DNA from: Moorella sp. Hama-1
Lineage (GTDB): Bacteria > Bacillota > DSM-521 > Neomoorellales > Neomoorellaceae
Length of the DNA: 64,000 nt
Assembly: GCF_023734095.1 (NCBI RefSeq)
Contig: NZ_AP024620.1
Location: 2,910,501-2,974,500, forward strand
Reading direction: 5' to 3'
Shown piece after piece: positions 45,225 through 53,735 of the stretch (positions are counted from its first letter, which is position 1; each line of letters opens with the position of its first letter). Below the pieces are notes generated by a model. That model was given only the letters and a program-made list of their open reading frames with translations, did no database searches and had not been told where the DNA came from. The position numbers were made by a program, and so were the translations under genes.

Positions 45225-45307
45225 GGGCTGGCAGGTACAGCTCCAGGCTTCGCTGAGTTTGCCTGCGCCTCGAACCAAGTCGCCCTCCGCCTGTACTCGT
45301 CAGCCCC
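45225..45307 (+). repeat. Interspersed element, copy C (internally deleted, 83 bp)
   Basis: It begins GGGCTGGCAGGTACAGCTCC and ends CCGCCTGTACTCGTCAGCCCC, so both element ends are present. About 158 central bases are missing between CTCCAGGC and TTCGCTGAGTTTGC. The flanking TTTAGCCAGCATTTTTA also matches the right flank of copies D and E. Confidence 0.85.
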
Positions 45308-45372
45308 GCTTTAGCCAGCATTTTTAGTAAATTCGCGGGACGTTGGCCCCCCTGTCTCATAGCGCTGATGGG

Positions 45373-47118
45373 TTACGGCGTGAAGGGTACCTGCATACCG
45401 GTAAAGACGTAGGCCTGGAGCCAGACCAGGGCGCTCAGGAGGATGGCCAGGGCCAGGCTGTGCCAGACGACGTTACGGAAGATGGGGCCGACAGCCTGCA
45501 TGCCCTCTTCATGGTTTTCATAACAGGCTACGGTAGCAACGACAATGCTCTGGGCGTCAATCATCTTACCCATAACACCGCCGGTACTGTTGGCAGTAAC
45601 GATGAGGACCGGGTTCAAACCCAGCTGTTCCGCCGTAATCCGCTGCAGGCTGCCGAACATGGCGTTGGAGGAGGTATCGCTGCCGGTAAGGAAGACCCCC
45701 AACCAGCCGAGCATGGAGGCGAAGAAGGGGTAGGCCGCCCCGGTGCGGGTGAAGGCCAGACCCAGGATGGCATCGGTACCGGCGTAACGGGTAGTAAAGC
45801 CCAGGCCGACAACCGTGGTGATCACCGTAATGGGCACCTTCATCCTGGTAACTGTACGGCGGAAGGCCTCCGACCATTGGGCCGGCGTCAACCGCAGGAC
45901 GAAGAACCCGGAAATTAAAGCAGCAATCATAATGCCCGTGCCGGCGGCCGACAGCCAGTTAAAGACATAAATGGCGCTCTCCAATTCCGGCTTGGTCCCG
46001 TGGACCACCGGCGGCATGCGGAAAACAACACCATGCAGATAAGGCATAGGAATCTGGGGGGCGGAAATACCATTGAGAAAACTCTTCCACCAGCCCATAC
46101 CCCAGAGGAAGACAGCGGCAGCCAGGAGCACCCAGGGCAGCCAGGCCTGGATAATCTCCCCGGTAGTATACTTGGGGCCCTGCATTTTTTTAACCGCCAC
46201 AGCACTGGCAGCCGCCGCCCCGGGATTGGAGAATTCATCTTCAGAAGCAACAATGTGTTTTGGTTGCCAGACTTTGAGGAACAGGGCGGTTACGATCATG
46301 CTGACAATACCGCTCATAATATCTACCAGCATGACATTGCCCGCCTGGGACATTAGGAACTGGGTCAGGGCGAAAGAGGCGCCGCAGACCAGGGTCGCCG
46401 GCCAGACTTCCCAAACGTCCTTCCATTTGCCCTTATCCATAAAGACCAGGGTCGCCACCAGCCAGAAGGGGACGATGATGGAGAAGAAAGGCAACTGGCG
46501 ACCGGCCATCATGGTTATCAAGTGCTCGGGAATGCCACTAACCTTACCCAGCATAATGATCGGTGTGCCAATGGCTCCCCAGGCTACCGGTGCTGTATTG
46601 GCAATCAAGCAGATTACGGCTGCCTGGAGGGGACGGAAGCCCAGACCGACCATCATGGCTCCGGCCACAGCCACCGGGGTGCCAAAGCCGGCGGCACCTT
46701 CCATGAAGGCGCCGAAGCTAAAGGCTACCAGCAGGGCCTGTAAGCGCCGGTCCGGGGTAATGCCGGCCACCGTGTTTTTAACGATCTCAAATTTACCAGT
46801 CACCACGGTCATGGTATAAAGGAAGATAGCTGAAAAGACAATCCAGCCAATGGGCAAGAGCCCGTTAAAGACGCCCATGACGAAGGCGCTAATAGCCGTC
46901 GGCACCGGCATTCTCATCATTAATACTGACACCAAGATTCCGACCACGGCCGCGCTGATGGCCGCATAGGGAGCAAAGATACCCCGGTGCTTGTGACCGA
47001 ACTTGTCAGTCCAGGGATGGATGGCCAGCAGGTACAGGAGGACTACGATGGGCAGGGCGGCAAAGACCGTCGACAGGAAGACATTGCCCAGGGGGTTATA
47101 ATTTTGATAGTAGGGCAA
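45373..47118 (-). CDS. lctP: L-lactate permease
   Basis: This 581-residue membrane protein has the LctP-family pattern, including GAFMEGAAGFGTPVAVAGAM, FLTGSDTSSNAMFGSLQ and NSTGGVMGKMIDAQSI, with a dozen or more membrane helices. It imports lactate, probably with protons. It is alone in its unit; no lactate dehydrogenase is nearby. In acetogens this would supply lactate as a carbon and energy source. A glycolate permease of the same family is an alternative. Confidence 0.93.
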   Translation of the reverse strand: MPYYQNYNPLGNVFLSTVFAALPIVVLLYLLAIHPWTDKFGHKHRGIFAPYAAISAAVVGILVSVLMMRMPVPTAISAFVMGVFNGLLPIGWIVFSAIFLYTMTVVTGKFEIVKNTVAGITPDRRLQALLVAFSFGAFMEGAAGFGTPVAVAGAMMVGLGFRPLQAAVICLIANTAPVAWGAIGTPIIMLGKVSGIPEHLITMMAGRQLPFFSIIVPFWLVATLVFMDKGKWKDVWEVWPATLVCGASFALTQFLMSQAGNVMLVDIMSGIVSMIVTALFLKVWQPKHIVASEDEFSNPGAAAASAVAVKKMQGPKYTTGEIIQAWLPWVLLAAAVFLWGMGWWKSFLNGISAPQIPMPYLHGVVFRMPPVVHGTKPELESAIYVFNWLSAAGTGIMIAALISGFFVLRLTPAQWSEAFRRTVTRMKVPITVITTVVGLGFTTRYAGTDAILGLAFTRTGAAYPFFASMLGWLGVFLTGSDTSSNAMFGSLQRITAEQLGLNPVLIVTANSTGGVMGKMIDAQSIVVATVACYENHEEGMQAVGPIFRNVVWHSLALAILLSALVWLQAYVFTGMQVPFTP

Positions 47119-47509
47119 AAGAATCCCTCCTCGTAAAGGAAATAATGCAAATCAGTGCTCGAGTTACCGAACGGACAGCAGTGTTAAAGGATGGACCCAA
47201 AGAAAAAATAGTGACTCCGTTGCTACTATAGTAAACCTTATAAAACTATCCCCTTTAAACATTCCCACCCCCTTCTTTTTGATCATATGCCCCCTGGCCG
47301 GACGGCATGCCCTTTCCAGTTGAATGGCAGCCACCTGGTGGCCAGACCGGCTATTTTATATATTCAACAAAAGACTAGATTTTCCTGCTAAATGGTCAAA
47401 AAATTTTCGTTTCATCGCAAACTTGTGACATATATAACATACTTTGCGGCGTATAAATTCCGGCCCCTGGTAGATGCTAAGGATAAACCACAGGAAAGGA
47501 GCTCTATTT
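47119..47509. other. 391-base divergent intergenic region
   Basis: It separates lctP (minus) from the small gene at 47510 (plus). A 10-base palindrome TACTATAGTA lies near 47223-47232 in the lctP leader. I see no clear -35/-10 pair for either gene and no further coding region. Confidence 0.5.
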
Positions 47510-47641
47510 ATGGCCAAATTGGAGGAATTGGAAATCGCCCGTTTAAGTGATGAGCAAAGCAAGCGTTTGCAGGAAACGGAGAAACTAATCAATGCCGCCG
47601 GTAACCAGGATATCTACCTGCTGGCTTTAAAGAAAAAGTAA
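47510..47641 (+). CDS. Small 43-residue protein of unknown function
   Basis: ATG 47510 opens a 43-codon frame (MAKLEELEIARLSDEQSKRL...) with GGAAAGGAG about 8 bases upstream. The peptide is charged and probably one amphipathic helix with a short tail ending LLALKKK. It ends 11 bases before the next small gene, which has its own ribosome-binding site. The good site, the spacing and the shared terminator suggest a real two-gene unit. I do not recognise the family. Confidence 0.6.
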   Translation: MAKLEELEIARLSDEQSKRLQETEKLINAAGNQDIYLLALKKK

Positions 47642-47652
47642 GGTGAAGGAAA

Positions 47653-47877
47653 ATGTCCCTAAACGGTCTTATTCGCCAGAGCCTGGGTATGGTGGAAGAA
47701 CTGGTGGCCATGCCCTTCGAGGTAGCCCGGAAGGTCTGGCCGGAGGAAAGTAACTCTACTGCCAGCCAGGTTATCCACCGTGCCGCCGGCCTGGGTGAAG
47801 GCCTGGCGACCATGCCAGTCAAGGCCTTCCGGGAACTCTTTGAAGACGAACAGCAGCAACAACCGCCGGCATCTTGA
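47653..47877 (+). CDS. Small 74-residue conserved-looking protein
   Basis: ATG 47653, with AAGGTGAAGG upstream, encodes MSLNGLIRQSLGMVEELVAMPFEVARKVWP and ends with a Gln-rich tail. It contains two similar segments, VEELVAMPFEVARKVWPEE and GEGLATMPVKAFRELFEDE, so it looks like an internal duplication of an amphipathic helix motif. It is followed by two strong terminators. The function is unknown. Confidence 0.65.
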   Translation: MSLNGLIRQSLGMVEELVAMPFEVARKVWPEESNSTASQVIHRAAGLGEGLATMPVKAFRELFEDEQQQQPPAS

Positions 47878-47949
47878 GATTATCCAGCCGCTCAGGCATC
47901 GACATCCTAAGGTACCAGCCCCGGTCCCCAGGATACCGGCTTAAAAAGA

Positions 47950-48004
47950 AAGCCCGGGAAACTCTTGTTCCCGGGTTTACAGCCCCTGTCACAGGGGCTT
48001 TTTC
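47950..48004 (+). terminator. Double terminator after the small-gene pair
   Basis: First hairpin AAGCCCGGGAA / TTCCCGGGTTT (47950-47978). Second, AGCCCCTGT-C-ACAGGGGCT (47981-47999), runs straight into TTTTTC. Two strong hairpins after two tiny genes is notable. Confidence 0.9.
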
Positions 48005-48050
48005 ATTCCTGGCATTAACCTGGCGGCACAGGAGATGGAAGCCACCAATC

Positions 48051-48269
48051 TTAATGGCAACCGCTGCAGCTGCTACAGCTCCCGCCGCTGCAGCTGCTCC
48101 CGGTGGAACTCGCGCCGGGGTCGCCCTTACGGGCATAGAGGAAGCCGGTAAACCTCTGGCTCACTTTACCGCCGCACTCCGGGCAACGGACCTTATCCCT
48201 GTCCTTGATCGCTGCAAACTGGCTGAAGAGGTGCCCGCAGTCATTACATTTAAAATCATAGGTCGGCAT
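48051..48269 (-). CDS. FmdB-type zinc-ribbon protein
   Basis: This 72-residue protein starts MPTYDFKCNDCGHLFSQFAA and has a second CPECGG, giving the four-cysteine zinc ribbon of the FmdB/CxxC_CxxC_SSSS family. The tail is the usual low-complexity Ser/Cys/Gly (GSSCSGGSCSSCSGC). It is a putative regulatory or metal-binding protein. It follows the HD-GYP gene by 24 bases, so they may be co-transcribed. Confidence 0.88.
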   Translation of the reverse strand: MPTYDFKCNDCGHLFSQFAAIKDRDKVRCPECGGKVSQRFTGFLYARKGDPGASSTGSSCSGGSCSSCSGCH

Positions 48270-48293
48270 GACCTCATCTCCCTTCCCTGGTGA

Positions 48294-49445
48294 TTATAAC
48301 ACCTCGCGCCCTTCTCTGCCAACACCGGCAACCGAACCCTCCCCGCCTGCCGGCGGTACAGCCTCCGGTGGCAGGACGCGACAAACAAAGTGATCCAGGT
48401 CCACCGTCAGGTCCAGGGAAGAGGGTACGGTATAGGGCTTCCCATCGGCATGGTAAAGGAGACGTACCCGCGGCTGGTGGGAATGCCCCCGGGAGGTGCC
48501 GGTAACCACCCCAACTTCGCCGTTATTCAATTCCACCATAGTTCCCGCCGGGTAGGCAGCTACATTGAGCAAAAAGGCCTTGATTATCCGGTAGTCATGG
48601 GTAAAATTCCCTGCTCCGGCCAGCATTTCGTAGGCTTCATAGGGCGGGTAAGCTCGCCGGTAAACCCGGTCCGCCGTCAGGGCATCGTAAACGTCGACGA
48701 CACCGGTAATCCGGGCGAACTCATGGATCTCTTCCCCTTTTAATCCCCGGGGGTAACCACTGCCGTTAAAACGTTCATGGTGTTCCAAGGCCACCCGGGC
48801 CGACACCAGGCTTACTTCCTTCTGTAACCGGAGGATATCAAAACCGCATTGGGCATGACGGCAAACCAGCTCGTATTCCTCTACCGTCAGCCGGCCGGGT
48901 TTGTTCAAGATATGTAAGGGTATACAGGTCTTACCGATATCATGGAGCAGAGCGCCCACCCCCAGGTGCAGGAGGGCGGAGCGGGTGTAATGCAGGGTCA
49001 GGCCCGTAACCATGGCCAGGATGCAGACATTTACCGAGTGGGCGAAGGTATAATCATCCAGGGCGCGGATATCGGTCAAATTAAGCATCAATTCTTTCCG
49101 GTCCAGGAGATCCTCCAGGAGGCTGTTGACCACCCGTTCAAGGCGGGCGTAATCAGCCAGCAGGGGGGCTTGCCCTCTTTCCCCCTCCTGTTGAGAGCCG
49201 AAAAGGTCTCTCACGGCCTTAACGGCCTGTAGCCGGGTTTTCTCGTTGACGACGTCTTCTATTTCCAGGTCGCCAGCTTCCTCATCCCGGATATATACGG
49301 CCGGTATACCCAGTTCCCTCAAGCGAATCAGGTAGCTGGGTTTCAGGGTTACGTCTTTATTCAGTAAAACCTGACCGTCGGCGTTATAAATAGCCCGGGC
49401 TACCACCATCCCCGGCTGCAAGGCATCAACTGGCAATTTACGCAC
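48294..49445 (-). CDS. HD-GYP domain protein (c-di-GMP phosphodiesterase)
   Basis: This 383-residue protein has an N-terminal DUF3391-like region (LQPGMVVARAIYNADGQVLL), then an HD-GYP domain: HSVNVCILAMVTG, LLHDIGKTCIPLHILNKPG and HHERFNGSGYPRGLKGEEI with DALTADRVYR. A C-terminal YuzB/PilZ-like beta segment follows (PAGTMVELNNGEVGVVTG). It should degrade cyclic di-GMP. The start is GTG 49445 after AGAGGAG. It could balance the GGDEF protein at 23 kb, though the genes are far apart. Confidence 0.9.
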   Translation of the reverse strand: MRKLPVDALQPGMVVARAIYNADGQVLLNKDVTLKPSYLIRLRELGIPAVYIRDEEAGDLEIEDVVNEKTRLQAVKAVRDLFGSQQEGERGQAPLLADYARLERVVNSLLEDLLDRKELMLNLTDIRALDDYTFAHSVNVCILAMVTGLTLHYTRSALLHLGVGALLHDIGKTCIPLHILNKPGRLTVEEYELVCRHAQCGFDILRLQKEVSLVSARVALEHHERFNGSGYPRGLKGEEIHEFARITGVVDVYDALTADRVYRRAYPPYEAYEMLAGAGNFTHDYRIIKAFLLNVAAYPAGTMVELNNGEVGVVTGTSRGHSHQPRVRLLYHADGKPYTVPSSLDLTVDLDHFVCRVLPPEAVPPAGGEGSVAGVGREGREVL

Positions 49446-49594
49446 TACCGGCCACTCCTCTTCCCGCCACTCCTTTATTTCGACATTGGGGAAAAAAATC
49501 CTTCACAGCAATAGCCTCCGGGGGCAGGCGGCAGGAAAAACAACTGCCGGTAGCGAACTTTTTTATTAAACAGGTTTGCAGGGAGATGATACTT

Positions 49595-49957
49595 ATGCCC
49601 CTGGCTACCGTCCAGATCTGGGAGGGTGTCGACCGGGCCAGAAAGCAGAAACTCATCGAGGCCCTCCGCGCGGCCATGATCAAATACGGGGGCCTGGACC
49701 CGGAGGAGATCTATATCGTCGTCCAGGACCTATCCCGGGATAGCTATACCATTAAGAACGTCTTGAGTTCCGAGGACACCCTGACCTGCGCCACCGTCCG
49801 CGGTTGCTCCTTCAGCGGCCAGGAGGGCTGCCTGCTGAAGCAGGGTAAAAACTGCTGGGAGACGGACCATGGTTGCCCCTTGAACCCCTGCGCCGGCAAG
49901 CATGACGAGTGTAATTTCTTCCGCCACGTCCAGTTGATGGAGGTTGTCAACCAGTAA
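49595..49957 (+). CDS. 4-oxalocrotonate tautomerase-like domain with Cys-rich tail
   Basis: This 120-residue protein begins MPLATVQIWEGVDRARKQKL, so processing would expose the catalytic N-terminal proline of the tautomerase superfamily. The core (to about residue 60) is as long as a normal 4-OT subunit. Residues 60-110 form an extra domain with seven cysteines (65, 71, 79, 87, 94, 99, 106), including GCSFSGQEGC and DHGCPLNPC, likely a metal or cluster site. I chose ATG 49595 because Pro must follow Met and AGGGAG lies 9 bases upstream. The fusion is unusual; its substrate is unknown. Confidence 0.75.
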   Translation: MPLATVQIWEGVDRARKQKLIEALRAAMIKYGGLDPEEIYIVVQDLSRDSYTIKNVLSSEDTLTCATVRGCSFSGQEGCLLKQGKNCWETDHGCPLNPCAGKHDECNFFRHVQLMEVVNQ

Positions 49958-50034
49958 TTCATTTTAGCCCGGTCGTATTTCTGGGCTTCCGTGTTAGTTA
50001 AAGGGGAGTTAGCCCTTCCAAAAAGGACGCTATC

Positions 50035-50065
50035 AAAAAAAAACCACCCTGACTGGGTGGTTTTT
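50035..50065. terminator. Bidirectional terminator
   Basis: AAACCACCC-TGACT-GGGTGGTTT (50041-50063), flanked by A and T runs on both sides, ends the tautomerase gene from one side and the small membrane protein gene from the other. Confidence 0.9.
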
Positions 50066-50066
50066 C

Positions 50067-50183
50067 TTATTTTGAATGCTGGTTGTGGGGGAAAATGCTG
50101 TAACCGGGATCCCTTTGCTGGCGGTAGAGGTAATACCCCAGGGCCAGAACCGCTCCACATAAGATAACAATACCATAAATCAT
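50067..50183 (-). CDS. Small single-span membrane protein
   Basis: A 38-codon frame from ATG 50183 encodes MIYGIVILCGAVLALGYYLY, one membrane helix, then a short polar tail (RQQRDPGYSIFPHNQHSK). GGGGGTG lies about 6 bases upstream; an in-frame ATG at 50198 lacks a site. A terminator follows at once. The family is unknown, but the layout and signals suggest a real gene. Confidence 0.55.
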   Translation of the reverse strand: MIYGIVILCGAVLALGYYLYRQQRDPGYSIFPHNQHSK

Positions 50184-50324
50184 TGCCTGCACCCCCATAG
50201 ATCGGCTGGTACCCGTTTATTAACAATGCCGTTATTGGCCTTTCCTACATTTCTTAGTATAGGGGGTAGTAACCGGAGTGTCAAGGTTTGAACCTGGCGA
50301 CAGACTGACGCAGCGAAACAAAAC

Positions 50325-51839
50325 TCACGCCAGGCCGACCCGGCCGGCCAACCCGTGTTCGTGCAGGCTCACTGTATCCTTCAGGACGCGGATATACTTT
50401 ATTTCCGGATCCTCCGTCCCCTGCAAGTCGGCGTGTTCATTTTTGAGCAGGGTGACGTAATCGATAATCTCCCTGGTAATGACCTCGCCCGGGCACACCA
50501 GGGGGATACCTGGCGGGTAGGCCGTGATGGCCTCGGCGCTAATCTCACCCTCGGCCTGCTCCAGTTCCAGGCTGCGGGTCTGGCTATAGAACGCCTCCCG
50601 GGGTAAGGCCGCCATCCGGGGGATGGCCGGCAGGGGCGGGCAAAAGCGAATTACGTTTTTCCGGGAGCGTTCCCCGGCGATGGCTTTAAAGGCGGCTACC
50701 AGCCGGCCGGCGGTCTCCTCGTCGTCGCCGATGGAGACCAGGAGCAGGACGTTATAAAGGTCAGAGAGTTCCACCTGGATCTTGTATTCCTGCCGCAGCC
50801 GGGTTTCCATCTCGTAACCCGTCATCCCCAGGCCCTGGACGTTAACGGTAATCTTGGTGGGATCCAGGTAGCTGCACCCCGGCAGGTGAGTCACCTCATC
50901 GCCCATAATGGCTAGCCCCTCAATGCGAGCCAGCTCTCCGCGAATCCACCGGGCCAGGGCCAGGGTGCGCTCCAGGAGTTCCCGACCCCGGAGGGCCATC
51001 TGCTTCCGGGCCACATCCAGGGAGGCCAGCAGGATATATGAGGGACTGGTGGTCTGGGAGAGATTCAGGACAGCTTTAATATGCTTGGGGTCCAATCTCC
51101 CGCCCTGGAGCAGAAGAAAAGAACTCTGGGTCATAGAACCGGCCAGTTTATGGGCGCTGCTGGCCGCCAGGTCGGCTCCTGCCTCCATGGCCGAGTCAGG
51201 CAGGGCGTCATGAAACTTCAGGTGGGCACCGTGGGCCTCATCCACCAGGACCGGCACGTTATACCTGTGGGCGACGACGACAATCTCCTTTAAAGGGGGC
51301 ACGGTGCCGTAGTAATTGGGGCTGATAACGAAAACGGCCCTGGCATCCGGGTGTTCCCTTAACGCCCCTTCTACTTGTTCCGGGGTGATGCCCATGGAGA
51401 TGCCGAAGTCAGTGTTGATGGCCGGTTCAATATAAACCGGCCGGGCTCCGCTCAGGATGAGGCCCCCCAGGGCCGAGCGGTGGGCATTGCGGGGGATGAT
51501 AATCTTATCGCCCGGCTGGCAGACGGCCAGGATCATGGCCTGGATACCGGAGGTGGTACCGTTGACCAGAAAAAAGGCCTGTTCTGCCCCGTAGGCCGCC
51601 GCCGTCAGTTCCTCTGCCTCCCGGATGACATCCCGGGGATTGCAGATATTATCCAGTCCCGGCACGCAGGTGAGGTCCATGGCCAGGACCTTCTCACCCA
51701 CGTATTCTTTAAACTCGGGCAGGGCCCGGCCCTGTTTATGGCCGGGCACATGGAAGGGTATAATGCCTGCATCGATATATTGCTTTACCGCTGTAAAAAC
51801 CGGCGTCCGGGTCTGGTCGAGCACGGCCATCACCCCCAT
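50325..51839 (-). CDS. speA: Orn/Lys/Arg decarboxylase family protein (probably arginine decarboxylase)
   Basis: This 504-residue fold-type I PLP enzyme has the FHVPGHKQGRALP N-terminal motif, VDEAHGAHLKFH, and the PLP lysine in SAHKLAGSMTQSS, plus the C-terminal domain with YPPGIPLVCPGE. It matches the short decarboxylases of Firmicutes (arginine or lysine, with CAD/SpeA naming). It would supply polyamines. Start codons ATG 51839 and a nearby GTG are both possible. It has no obvious operon partner. Confidence 0.9.
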   Translation of the reverse strand: MGVMAVLDQTRTPVFTAVKQYIDAGIIPFHVPGHKQGRALPEFKEYVGEKVLAMDLTCVPGLDNICNPRDVIREAEELTAAAYGAEQAFFLVNGTTSGIQAMILAVCQPGDKIIIPRNAHRSALGGLILSGARPVYIEPAINTDFGISMGITPEQVEGALREHPDARAVFVISPNYYGTVPPLKEIVVVAHRYNVPVLVDEAHGAHLKFHDALPDSAMEAGADLAASSAHKLAGSMTQSSFLLLQGGRLDPKHIKAVLNLSQTTSPSYILLASLDVARKQMALRGRELLERTLALARWIRGELARIEGLAIMGDEVTHLPGCSYLDPTKITVNVQGLGMTGYEMETRLRQEYKIQVELSDLYNVLLLVSIGDDEETAGRLVAAFKAIAGERSRKNVIRFCPPLPAIPRMAALPREAFYSQTRSLELEQAEGEISAEAITAYPPGIPLVCPGEVITREIIDYVTLLKNEHADLQGTEDPEIKYIRVLKDTVSLHEHGLAGRVGLA

Positions 51840-51943
51840 GTATCTTTTGCAACAGAAATTATTACAACATAAACCGGGTGGGGATGCAAGAAGTTTTTTC
51901 CCTATATTCTTATGGGCTGCGGCCGCAATTAGTTACCCCGAAT

Positions 51944-51973
51944 TAAAAAGGAGCCACCTGGATGGTGACTCCT
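51944..51973 (-). terminator. Terminator/attenuator hairpin before speA
   Basis: AGGAGCCACC pairs with GGTGACTCCT (one G-U pair) around TGGAT, and on the minus strand it is followed by TTTTTAATT. It may end the fbp transcript after repeat copy D or act as an attenuator of the decarboxylase gene. Confidence 0.7.
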
Positions 51974-52012
51974 CCGAAATGAGATGTGTGAGGTGGGAGG
52001 TGGGAGGCTTGG

Positions 52013-52035
52013 TGAAACTGGCTGCGCCAGTTTCA
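52013..52035. other. Perfect 10-bp hairpin
   Basis: TGAAACTGGC-TGC-GCCAGTTTCA forms a perfect 10-bp stem with a 3-base loop, in the gap between speA and repeat copy D. No T run follows, so it is not a plain terminator. The rest of the 51840-52152 gap holds no gene. Confidence 0.55.
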
Positions 52036-52152
52036 GATTAAAGCTTGTCGCCTCTCATTTCTTCCCTTCGTTGGTGGCTGCCCGCCGCCATTGTCGACTC
52101 CTCCGAAAATAGACTTCTCCCCAAAATGGTTACAACTTACAGCAACTGCTGC

Positions 52153-52394
52153 GGGGCTGGCGGTACAGGTCTCCAGGCTCCATGGTTCTCGGCGAGCAAA
52201 CTTGACGCTCAGTTGCTTAAGCGGCGGGGATGGCTCCACTTTATCCCTTTGAATAATCCCAGCGGGGATTGGAACTCTTAGTTCCTACACTTACGCTACA
52301 ATCCCCATCCCGTTCACCGCCGCCTCACCTCGGCTTCGCTGAGTTTGCTTTTCGCCTCGAACCAAGTCGCCCTTCGCCTGTAACCTCCGGCCCC
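52153..52394 (+). repeat. Interspersed 240-bp element, copy D
   Basis: This 242-base element begins GGGGCTGGCGGTACAGG and ends GCCTGTAACCTCCGGCCCC. It has GGTTCTCGGCGAGCAAACTT, CTTTATCCCTTTGAA, CCCATCCCGTTCACCGCC and TCGAACCAAGTCGCCC. Right flank TGCTTAGCCTACCTTTCC matches copy E. It lies just after fbp. Confidence 0.92.
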
Positions 52395-52456
52395 TGCTTA
52401 GCCTACCTTTCCTAATTCGTGGCGGGGTCTAGAACTCGTGAGGGGCTTCCTAACCC

Positions 52457-53596
52457 TTACTTCGCTCCCAGTTCTTCGGCCACCGGTTCCAGGCAGTCCC
52501 GGCGGCCGACTTTGACAAAGCGATCCTGCAATTTGGCCATGACTTCGGGCATGGTGGTGTACTCCATGTCCTCCAGGGGCAGGCGGTGGGGCTCAAAGGG
52601 ACCCAGGGAACGCAGGTAGTTGGCGATCTCGTTGGCCGTCTGGCGGGCTTTATCAAAGGCCACGTCGCCGAAGAAGTCCTGGGGACCAACCAAACGTCCC
52701 CCGGCCAGCTGGAAGCCCATGGCCACCACCCGCGGCGGCCCGTCGAAACGCGTCGGCGCCGACTGGTTCATCCCTACAGGCATCAGGGGACCAATGTGAG
52801 AGCCGCGCATCCAGCCGGCCACCAGGTGGGGGTTGGCGAAGGGCTCCAGGGCCTCGCCTACGGCCGGCAGGCCGCTCTGGCAGCGGACGATACAGACCGG
52901 GTCGTCTTTACCTACGTAGCGCCCGGCCATAAGGTTCAGGCGCTGGGTGCTGGAAACGGCGGCGATCTCACCTGAAGTTTTCGAGTGAACGCTCTTGATG
53001 CAGTACCGCCCCGGGGCGCCGATGAAGACCAACAAATCGTAGAGTTCCTCTGGCAGGGAGAACTCCACCCGCTCGTTCTTAATCAGGTCATAGACCTCGA
53101 AGCGAAAGCCCTGGTGCATCTTGGGGTCGATTACCAGGCCGATGGTATTAAAGGGATCGGCGAACATTTTATAGAGGGGGAGATTCCAGGCCCCGGGCTC
53201 GGTCTTGTCGGCGGCAAAAACGATAACCGGCTCGCTCCTGCGTTCCTCAAACTCCATCTCCGCCACGCCGGGACCCATACCTTTGATATTGCCGGAAAAG
53301 GCATCCGACAGGAGGTCCTGGCCGGCGCCGTAGAGTTTCAGCTCCCGGGCCACCTCAGTGCACTCGAGAAAAACATTCCAGGCCAGATGATGAATTTCCG
53401 GGCAGTCAACGCCATATTTATGGGTCATGATGAGGTCAATGTCATCACCGACATGGGCCACCCGGTAATCAATGAGCAGTTTGCTTTCGGCCAGGGAGCG
53501 TTCCGCCGTCTCCAGCAGGCGCGGGTGGACGCTCGAGTGACCAACGTAACCGCCAATATCAGCTTTAATAACGCTCAAGGTAATCCTTTCACCCAA
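52457..53596 (-). CDS. fbp: Bifunctional fructose-1,6-bisphosphate aldolase/phosphatase (type V)
   Basis: This 379-residue protein has the archaeal/thermophile FBPA/P pattern: SVIKADIGGYVGHSSVHP, GVDCPEIHHLAWNVF, GKDDPVCIVRCQSGLPAVGEALEPF and PVGMNQSAPTRFDGPPRV. It condenses triose phosphates and removes the C1 phosphate, committing carbon to gluconeogenesis. This is typical of thermophilic autotrophs, including acetogens. The start is TTG 53596 (reading GERITLSVIK), with GGAGG 10 bases upstream. Confidence 0.95.
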   Translation of the reverse strand: MGERITLSVIKADIGGYVGHSSVHPRLLETAERSLAESKLLIDYRVAHVGDDIDLIMTHKYGVDCPEIHHLAWNVFLECTEVARELKLYGAGQDLLSDAFSGNIKGMGPGVAEMEFEERRSEPVIVFAADKTEPGAWNLPLYKMFADPFNTIGLVIDPKMHQGFRFEVYDLIKNERVEFSLPEELYDLLVFIGAPGRYCIKSVHSKTSGEIAAVSSTQRLNLMAGRYVGKDDPVCIVRCQSGLPAVGEALEPFANPHLVAGWMRGSHIGPLMPVGMNQSAPTRFDGPPRVVAMGFQLAGGRLVGPQDFFGDVAFDKARQTANEIANYLRSLGPFEPHRLPLEDMEYTTMPEVMAKLQDRFVKVGRRDCLEPVAEELGAK

Positions 53597-53702
53597 GGTA
53601 GCATAGCCTCCTTACCCAAATTAAAAGTAATTGTGTTATACTATATGCTTCCTTATTCGATATAGAATAGCAGATTCCTTCTTTTGTATATGTTTTTTTG
53701 GA

Positions 53703-53731
53703 TAAAAAAAATAAGGGCCCTTAGCGGACCC
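53703..53731 (-). terminator. Terminator after the DASS transporter
   Basis: On the minus strand GGGTCC pairs with GGGCCC (one G-U pair) around GCTAA, followed by TTATTTTTTTTAT. It closes the unit ending at 53856. Confidence 0.75.
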
Positions 53732-53735
53732 AGAA

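Noticed and set aside
48294-49445. Linking the HD-GYP gene and the GGDEF gene at 23 kb into one system
   Set aside because: They are 25 kb apart with unrelated genes between and no shared regulatory sequence that I could see.
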